Below the pieces are notes generated by a model. It saw only the letters and a program-made list of their open reading frames with translations. It ran no database searches and was not told the DNA's origin. Below are positions 59,555 through 64,000 of a DNA stretch of 64,000 bases, one piece after another. The position numbers and the translations under genes were made by a program. Source of the stretch: Enterovibrio norvegicus FF-33 (GTDB lineage Bacteria > Pseudomonadota > Gammaproteobacteria > Enterobacterales > Vibrionaceae); contig NZ_AJYD02000013.1 in the NCBI RefSeq assembly GCF_000286835.2, positions 530,308-594,307 on the forward strand. Direction: 5' to 3'. Within the stretch, counting starts at the first letter, position 1. Each line of letters starts with the position of its first letter.

Positions 59555-60612
59555 TTGCTTTCCTTCTTATAGCCATAAGCAGTTGGCTTGGTGTAATAGT
59601 CAATCAAAGGCACACACATGTTTGCGATCAAAACGGCGAATGCGACACCATCAGGAAAGCCACCGAAGGTGCGAATCAAATACACCAGTGCGCCAATCAT
59701 TGCGCCAAATACCAAGCGACCTTTTGGGGTGGTGGACGCGGAAACAGGATCGGTGGCGATGAAAAACGCCCCTAACATGGTTGCGCCGGAAAACAGATGT
59801 AATAGCGGTGATACGACAGCGTCGGGACTGATGGCGTAACCAATAACACTGAAAACCAACAAGGTGGTTAGCATTGCCGTTGGGATTTGCCATTGAATCA
59901 CTTTCAGCTTTAGCAGCGCTAATCCACCGAGGAGGAATGCTACATTCACCCAACCCCAACCAAGTCCTGCAAAGGTACCAAAAACAGGATCTAACACCGC
60001 TTCTGATACGGTTTTTCCTGCGAGTAACGCCGTTTTAATCGTATCTAGTGGCGTTGCCATGGTCATACCATCTACGGCGACACGCAGTTGGTTGACGCTG
60101 AAACCATCGGTGCTTAAGCCCGTGAAAATGCTTGATGCACTGTCCACGAAGCCAAGAGGCTGTGCTAAAAGCGAAGAGGGTGGCAGCCAAGTTGTCATTT
60201 GAACCGGGAAAGAGATCAGTAGGACGACATATGCAACCATTGCTGGGTTGAAAAGGTTTTGTCCCAACCCGCCGTAGAGATGTTTTGCAATAACAATGGC
60301 AAACAGACTGCCAATAACCGCAATCCACCATGGAGCAAAAGGCGGGATGGAAACGCCGATTAACATACCAGTGAGTAACGCGGAGTTATCCTGTAAATAG
60401 CGTTTAACGGGGCGTTGTCGAAGCGCGACAATGGCGGCTTCTGCAAGGATGGCGGTAACAGACGCAATAGCAACCTGAAACAGAACACCCCAACCAAAGA
60501 AATAACAAAGCGCAGCAATGCCGGGAACGGCACACAAAAACACCATCATCATAATATCGCTGGTGCTTTTGCGGTTGTGGTTATGTGGACTACTGGCAAT
60601 AAAAAAGGCCAC
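59551..60612 (-). CDS. rsxD: Electron transport complex subunit RsxD (RnfD)
   Basis: RsxD/RnfD is a membrane subunit with a covalent FMN, homologous to NqrB. The 353-aa product has about nine to ten hydrophobic segments. '[20 protein letters not shown]' carries the likely FMN-threonine (about residue 190), and '[20 protein letters not shown]' and '[20 protein letters not shown]' are also conserved. It begins with GTG, 2 bp after the rsxC stop, with its GAGGA ribosome site inside the end of rsxC. That implies coupled translation. It overlaps rsxG by 4 bp. Confidence 0.95.
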   Translation of the reverse strand: MAFFIASSPHNHNRKSTSDIMMMVFLCAVPGIAALCYFFGWGVLFQVAIASVTAILAEAAIVALRQRPVKRYLQDNSALLTGMLIGVSIPPFAPWWIAVIGSLFAIVIAKHLYGGLGQNLFNPAMVAYVVLLISFPVQMTTWLPPSSLLAQPLGFVDSASSIFTGLSTDGFSVNQLRVAVDGMTMATPLDTIKTALLAGKTVSEAVLDPVFGTFAGLGWGWVNVAFLLGGLALLKLKVIQWQIPTAMLTTLLVFSVIGYAISPDAVVSPLLHLFSGATMLGAFFIATDPVSASTTPKGRLVFGAMIGALVYLIRTFGGFPDGVAFAVLIANMCVPLIDYYTKPTAYGYKKESK

Positions 60613-60614
60613 TG

Positions 60615-63104
60615 TTACTTATCCTCGTCATTAGTTTTTTTCTGCGCTGCTTTGCGCGCTTTGGCGCGAGCAATAGCAGCAGCAACGGCAGCTTTCTTCG
60701 GATCGACGTCAGCGGCTGGTGTTGGTGAAGGAGCTTCAGCGTCCACGTTTTCTTGTGAATGGCTTTCTGTTGAACTTTGCGTTTGCTGTTTAGCTTTCCT
60801 CGCTTTGGCGCGAGCAATAGCAGCGGCAACAGCGGCTTTCTTCGAGTCCGCTTCAGCAACGATTTCGTTATCCACTGCGGTGTCTTGAGCCCGCGCATCA
60901 GAGTCAGTTTGTTGTGCGGCCTTGCGCGCTTTTGCACGAGCGATGGCTGCTGCAACCGCAGCTTTCTTTGGATCGACGTCAGCAGCCGTTTCGTTTTCTA
61001 CAGCTGCGTCTTGAGCAGGTGCTTCAACGTCAGCGTGTTGTCCGGCCTTGCGCGCTTTTGCGCGAGCGATGGCAGCGGCAACCGCGGTTTTCTTTGGATC
61101 GACGTCAGCAGCCGTTTCGTTTTCTACAGCTGCGTCTTGAGCAGGTGCTTCAACGTCAGCGTGTTGTGCGGTCTTGCGTGCTTTTGCACGAGCGATGGCT
61201 GCTGCAACCGCAGCTTTCTTTGGATCAACATCAGCAGCCGTTTCGCTTTCTACAGCGGCGTTTTGAGCCGGCGTTTCAGAGTCGGTTTGTTGTGCGGCCT
61301 TGCGCGCTTTAGCGCGAGCAATAGCAGCGGCAACAGCATCTTTCTTTTCAGAACCCGCAGAGGAGTCGTCAGCGCCTTTTTCTGGGCCAATATTCTCCAT
61401 TTGCGCTTTGCGTTCACGCGCCTGACGTTTACGCTCTTCACGCAATAGCTTCATTTCGCTGTTGTCAGGTTCACTTTGACCTTGCGACGCAGCTTCCGCT
61501 TGTTTGGCTTTTGCTCTTGCAATTGCTGCGGCCACAGCAGGTTTAACGGCGGTTGCTGCGCTGTCTGCCTCAGACTTGGCTTTCACACGTGCAATGGCAG
61601 CAGCAATGGCATCGCCGTCACCGGATTTCTCCATCGCTTTTCGGCGATTATCTGCTGCGAGTTTATGGCGAGCTTCGCGTTGTTGTTTTTCTCGCTCCAT
61701 GCGTACTTTTTTGGCTTCGAAGCGCTCTCGAGCGCGTTCGGCAGCCACTTTTTCTGCATCACGGGTACGAATTTCAGCTTTGGCCTGTCGGTAATATTGA
61801 ACTAAGGGTATTTCGCTTGGGCAAACATAGGCACAGGCGCCACATTCAATACAATCAAACAGATCGTACTCCTGACACTTGTCGAAATCTTGGTCTTTGG
61901 CGTACCACTGCAATTGCTGTGGCAGCAAAGATGCTGGGCAAACCTCGGCACAAGCACTGCAACGAATACAAGCCATTTCACCCTGTGAGGGAGCTATTTC
62001 ACGTCGGCTTGGCACCAGAACACAGTTAGTGACTTTGGTAACGGGAATATCTGCATGCGGTACGGTATATCCCATCATCGGGCCGCCGATGATCAGACGT
62101 TCCAATTTTTTCTCTGGTTCGTAACCGTGTTTATCCAGCAAGAAGCGGACGGGTGTACCAAGCAGCGCCCATCGGTTTCGCTGTTCACGCAACGTATTGC
62201 CTGTCAGTGTTACGACACGCTCGATCAGTGGCTCACCGTCTATCACTGCGCGTTTAATCGCGAAGACAGTTCCTACGTTTTGCATCATCACGCCAATAGC
62301 CGCGGGAATTGACTTGGCTGGCACTTCTTTTCCGGTGATCAGTTTGATTAATTGCTTTTCACCGCCTGACGGATATTTGGTCGGTACGACCTGCACAAGG
62401 ATATCCGGCTTACCCGCGACAGCAGCCTTCAGCGCAGTAATGGCTTCTGGTTTATTATCTTCCAGCGCAAGCACCGTCAATTTCGGGCTGACGATACGTT
62501 GAAGTACTTCAACGCCTTGGATTATTTCTTTTGCATATTCTTGCATCAGACGGTCATCTGCCGTGATGTAAGGTTCGCACTCTGCACCGTTGATGATCAG
62601 CACTTTTGTGCGTGCGAGCGCGGTTTGCAGTTTTCTGGCGGATGGGAAACCCGCGCCACCCATGCCGGCAATGCCCATCATGCGAATATGGTCGATCAAT
62701 ATTTCTGGCAAGGCTGTGTGGAAGTCAGACATGCTGACTTTGTCGCACCACTTATCATCAAAATCTGGGCGAATCACGATACAGGTTTCTGACAAACCTG
62801 AGGCATGCGCGATAGTGCGAGGTTCAATCGCAATAACGTCTCCTGACGTAGGCGCGTGAACGGGGCAGCATTGCAGTATGTCAGATTTGGTCAGTGGCTG
62901 ACCTTTTAGCACCTTTTCGCCAACAGCCACCAATAGTTGACCTGTTGTGCCGATGTGTTGTTTCAGCGGCAAAACGATCTCGTTTGGAATCTCTGCGGGC
63001 AGGATGCTGAACTCACTCGACTGGCGTTTGTTTTCTGGTGGATGAATGCCTCCATGGAAATCCCAGATTTGACCTTGTTTTATTTCTTCGATAAGGGCGA
63101 TCAT
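60615..63104 (-). CDS. rsxC: Electron transport complex subunit RsxC (RnfC) with repeat-rich tail
   Basis: RsxC/RnfC is the peripheral subunit that meets NADH or ferredoxin and carries FMN and iron-sulfur clusters. The 829-aa product has a glycine-rich N-terminal fold ('[20 protein letters not shown]', '[20 protein letters not shown]'). Two 4Fe-4S motifs lie near 370-420 ([17 protein letters not shown] and [13 protein letters not shown]). From about residue 460 on it is Ala/Lys/Arg-rich and coiled, with eight copies of AAAIARxKA and two nearly identical 42-residue units. Long RnfC tails of this type are known in gammaproteobacteria. It overlaps rsxB by ATGA. Confidence 0.95.
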   Translation of the reverse strand: MIALIEEIKQGQIWDFHGGIHPPENKRQSSEFSILPAEIPNEIVLPLKQHIGTTGQLLVAVGEKVLKGQPLTKSDILQCCPVHAPTSGDVIAIEPRTIAHASGLSETCIVIRPDFDDKWCDKVSMSDFHTALPEILIDHIRMMGIAGMGGAGFPSARKLQTALARTKVLIINGAECEPYITADDRLMQEYAKEIIQGVEVLQRIVSPKLTVLALEDNKPEAITALKAAVAGKPDILVQVVPTKYPSGGEKQLIKLITGKEVPAKSIPAAIGVMMQNVGTVFAIKRAVIDGEPLIERVVTLTGNTLREQRNRWALLGTPVRFLLDKHGYEPEKKLERLIIGGPMMGYTVPHADIPVTKVTNCVLVPSRREIAPSQGEMACIRCSACAEVCPASLLPQQLQWYAKDQDFDKCQEYDLFDCIECGACAYVCPSEIPLVQYYRQAKAEIRTRDAEKVAAERARERFEAKKVRMEREKQQREARHKLAADNRRKAMEKSGDGDAIAAAIARVKAKSEADSAATAVKPAVAAAIARAKAKQAEAASQGQSEPDNSEMKLLREERKRQARERKAQMENIGPEKGADDSSAGSEKKDAVAAAIARAKARKAAQQTDSETPAQNAAVESETAADVDPKKAAVAAAIARAKARKTAQHADVEAPAQDAAVENETAADVDPKKTAVAAAIARAKARKAGQHADVEAPAQDAAVENETAADVDPKKAAVAAAIARAKARKAAQQTDSDARAQDTAVDNEIVAEADSKKAAVAAAIARAKARKAKQQTQSSTESHSQENVDAEAPSPTPAADVDPKKAAVAAAIARAKARKAAQKKTNDEDK
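60640..61345 (-). repeat. 126-bp tandem repeats in the rsxC tail
   Basis: The coding DNA repeats in units of about 126 bp (42 codons: [14 protein letters not shown] plus a 28-residue acidic linker such as '[19 protein letters not shown]'). The copies around 60935-61060 and 61060-61190 are almost identical at the base level, while outer copies differ and some are shortened. Confidence 0.85.
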
Positions 63105-63691
63105 GCTTGCTTAACCCCCTTGTCGTTTTTGTTAGTCTCGCTCGGGAGCTGAACAACTGGGATTTGTTCTAACTGCCATTTCCATGTTTCAGGCGTTGTT
63201 TTTAAAGGGATCATTACAATACAGTCAGTCGGGCAGGGGGCAACACATAAGTCACAGCCAGTGCACTCATCTTTAATTACAGTATGCATGGCTTTTGTGC
63301 TGCCAATAATGGCATCAACAGGGCAGGCTTGAATGCATTTGGTACAGCCTATGCAGTCGTCTTCGATAATGAAAGCGACGGTTTTGACATTCTCTTCTTC
63401 GTGGGCGGATTCTGTTACTTCCACGCCCATCAAATCGGCGAGCTTTTCGATGGTTGCCTGACCACCAGGAGGACATTTGTTGATGGTGTCGCCGTTAGCA
63501 ATCGCCTCTGCATAAGGGCGACAACCTGGATAGCCACATTGACCACACTGTGTTTGGGGCAAGATGGCATCGATCTGTTCAACGATAGGGTCGGACTCCA
63601 CTTTAAAGCGAATGGATGCGAACCCGAGTAAAATACCAAATATAGCGGCGAGAACGGCGATAGCCAGTACCGCAATAAAAATTCCGGTCAT
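63101..63691 (-). CDS. rsxB: Electron transport complex subunit RsxB (RnfB)
   Basis: RsxB/RnfB is an iron-sulfur protein on the inner membrane. The 196-aa product has an N-terminal TM helix (about 3-24). A 4Fe-4S domain is bound by '[17 protein letters not shown]' and the later Cys in 'KCPPGG'. Two ferredoxin-type clusters lie in [16 protein letters not shown] and [15 protein letters not shown]. It overlaps rsxA (TAATG) and rsxC (ATGA). It is the entry or exit point for electrons and sits between RsxA and RsxC. Confidence 0.96.
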   Translation of the reverse strand: MTGIFIAVLAIAVLAAIFGILLGFASIRFKVESDPIVEQIDAILPQTQCGQCGYPGCRPYAEAIANGDTINKCPPGGQATIEKLADLMGVEVTESAHEEENVKTVAFIIEDDCIGCTKCIQACPVDAIIGSTKAMHTVIKDECTGCDLCVAPCPTDCIVMIPLKTTPETWKWQLEQIPVVQLPSETNKNDKGVKQA

Positions 63692-64000
63692 TACAGTTTC
63701 ACCAACCCAGTAAAGCCCATAAACGCTAGCGACATCAGACCAGCGGTGATCATTGCAATGGAAGCACCACGAAATGGGCTTGGCACATCGGCAGCAGCAA
63801 TGCGTTCACGCATGGCAGCGAACAAAATCAACACTAATGAGAACCCTGCGGCAGCACCAAAGCCATAAATGATCGACTCAATAAAGTTATGTCTTTCATT
63901 AATGTTTAGCAGAGCAACACCCAGAACGGCACAGTTGGTTGTGATCAGAGGCAGGAAAATGCCCAGCAAACGATAGAGCGTTGGGCTGGTTTTATGTACG
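63691..64000 (-). CDS. rsxA: Electron transport complex subunit RsxA (RnfA), partial
   Basis: The gene continues beyond the window; only its C-terminal 102 codons are present. The visible part reads [20 protein letters not shown] then [14 protein letters not shown], and ends '[14 protein letters not shown]'. This matches the C-terminal half of RnfA, a six-helix membrane subunit paired with RsxE, homologous to NqrE. The cysteine in TTNCAVLG is one of the conserved iron-binding residues. The stop overlaps the rsxB start (TAATG). It should be the first gene of the operon. The in-frame TTG at 63969 is not a start. Confidence 0.96.
   Translation of the reverse strand, partial: VHKTSPTLYRLLGIFLPLITTNCAVLGVALLNINERHNFIESIIYGFGAAAGFSLVLILFAAMRERIAAADVPSPFRGASIAMITAGLMSLAFMGFTGLVKL

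Noticed and set aside
60777-61448. Long plus-strand open frame (223 codons) opposite rsxC
   Set aside because: It is a shadow of the repetitive rsxC tail. The repeats keep several frames open; there is no ribosome site, and its Cys/Phe/Arg-rich composition is not protein-like.

Overview
The window looks like chromosomal DNA of a marine gammaproteobacterium of the Vibrionaceae (Vibrio, Photobacterium, Grimontia or Enterovibrio; the genus cannot be fixed from sequence reading alone). The reasons are a FadR about 40 residues longer than the enterobacterial protein, a MotY of the sodium-driven polar flagellum beside rnt, a fadL-volA lysophospholipid operon, many sodium transporters, and otherwise Escherichia-like synteny (rsxABCDGE-nth, yejL-yejM/yejK, fadR/nhaB, gapA-yeaD). 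Nearly all of it is core genome. I see no insertion sequence, prophage, CRISPR array or rRNA. One tRNA (Pro, anticodon GGG) is present.

Layout. 0-1.2 kb: SEC-C/UPF0149 protein and a Nudix hydrolase. 1.2-5 kb: dsbB, nhaB and divergent fadR. 5-10 kb: the stress operon yeaG-yeaH-ycgB (PrkA kinase, VWA protein, SpoVR). 10-13.3 kb: gapA-yeaD and divergent msrB. 13.3-16.2 kb: a lipoprotein and a large RTX calcium-binding secreted protein, sitting between msrB and yeaC. 16.5-24.8 kb: yeaC, ansA, sppA, fadH, ydjA, topB. 24.7-27.5 kb: GAF-GGDEF protein, TSUP permease, tRNA-Pro. 27.6-30.9 kb: yejM-yejL and divergent yejK (LPS control and nucleoid). 31-38.5 kb: a membrane-anchored Hpt protein, a hybrid histidine kinase, a ygbA-like NO-related gene, and a dctPQM TRAP transporter. 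38.7-46.2 kb: yjiH-yjiG, nhaC with a structured leader, asd, sodB/grxD, a second NhaC-superfamily carrier. 46.3-51.8 kb: two fadL porins and the lipoprotein lipase VolA. 52-57.5 kb: rnt, motY, a large HD-GYP protein, gloA. 57.6-64 kb: nth and the rsx (rnf) operon, with rsxA running off the window.

How the genes work together. Fatty-acid use is a recurring theme. FadR, FadH (2,4-dienoyl-CoA reductase), two FadL porins and VolA are all here, and a close match to the FadR operator lies upstream of fadL-volA, so a regulator and a target operon are in the same window. Sodium and redox energetics form a second theme: NhaB, NhaC, a further NhaC-like carrier, the Rnf complex and MotY all create or use ion gradients, and the nhaC leader folds like a cation-sensing riboswitch. 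Oxygen or NO control is a third: there is a perfect FNR-type palindrome before yjiHG and near-perfect ones before the ygbA-like gene and in the nhaB/fadR gap.

The most novel-looking unit is the pair at 31.1-34.9 kb. One gene encodes a two-TM protein with a large helical periplasmic region whose cytoplasmic tail is an Hpt domain, with no kinase of its own. The next gene encodes a Cache-type hybrid kinase that has a receiver but no Hpt. Together they look like a split phosphorelay with two periplasmic inputs.
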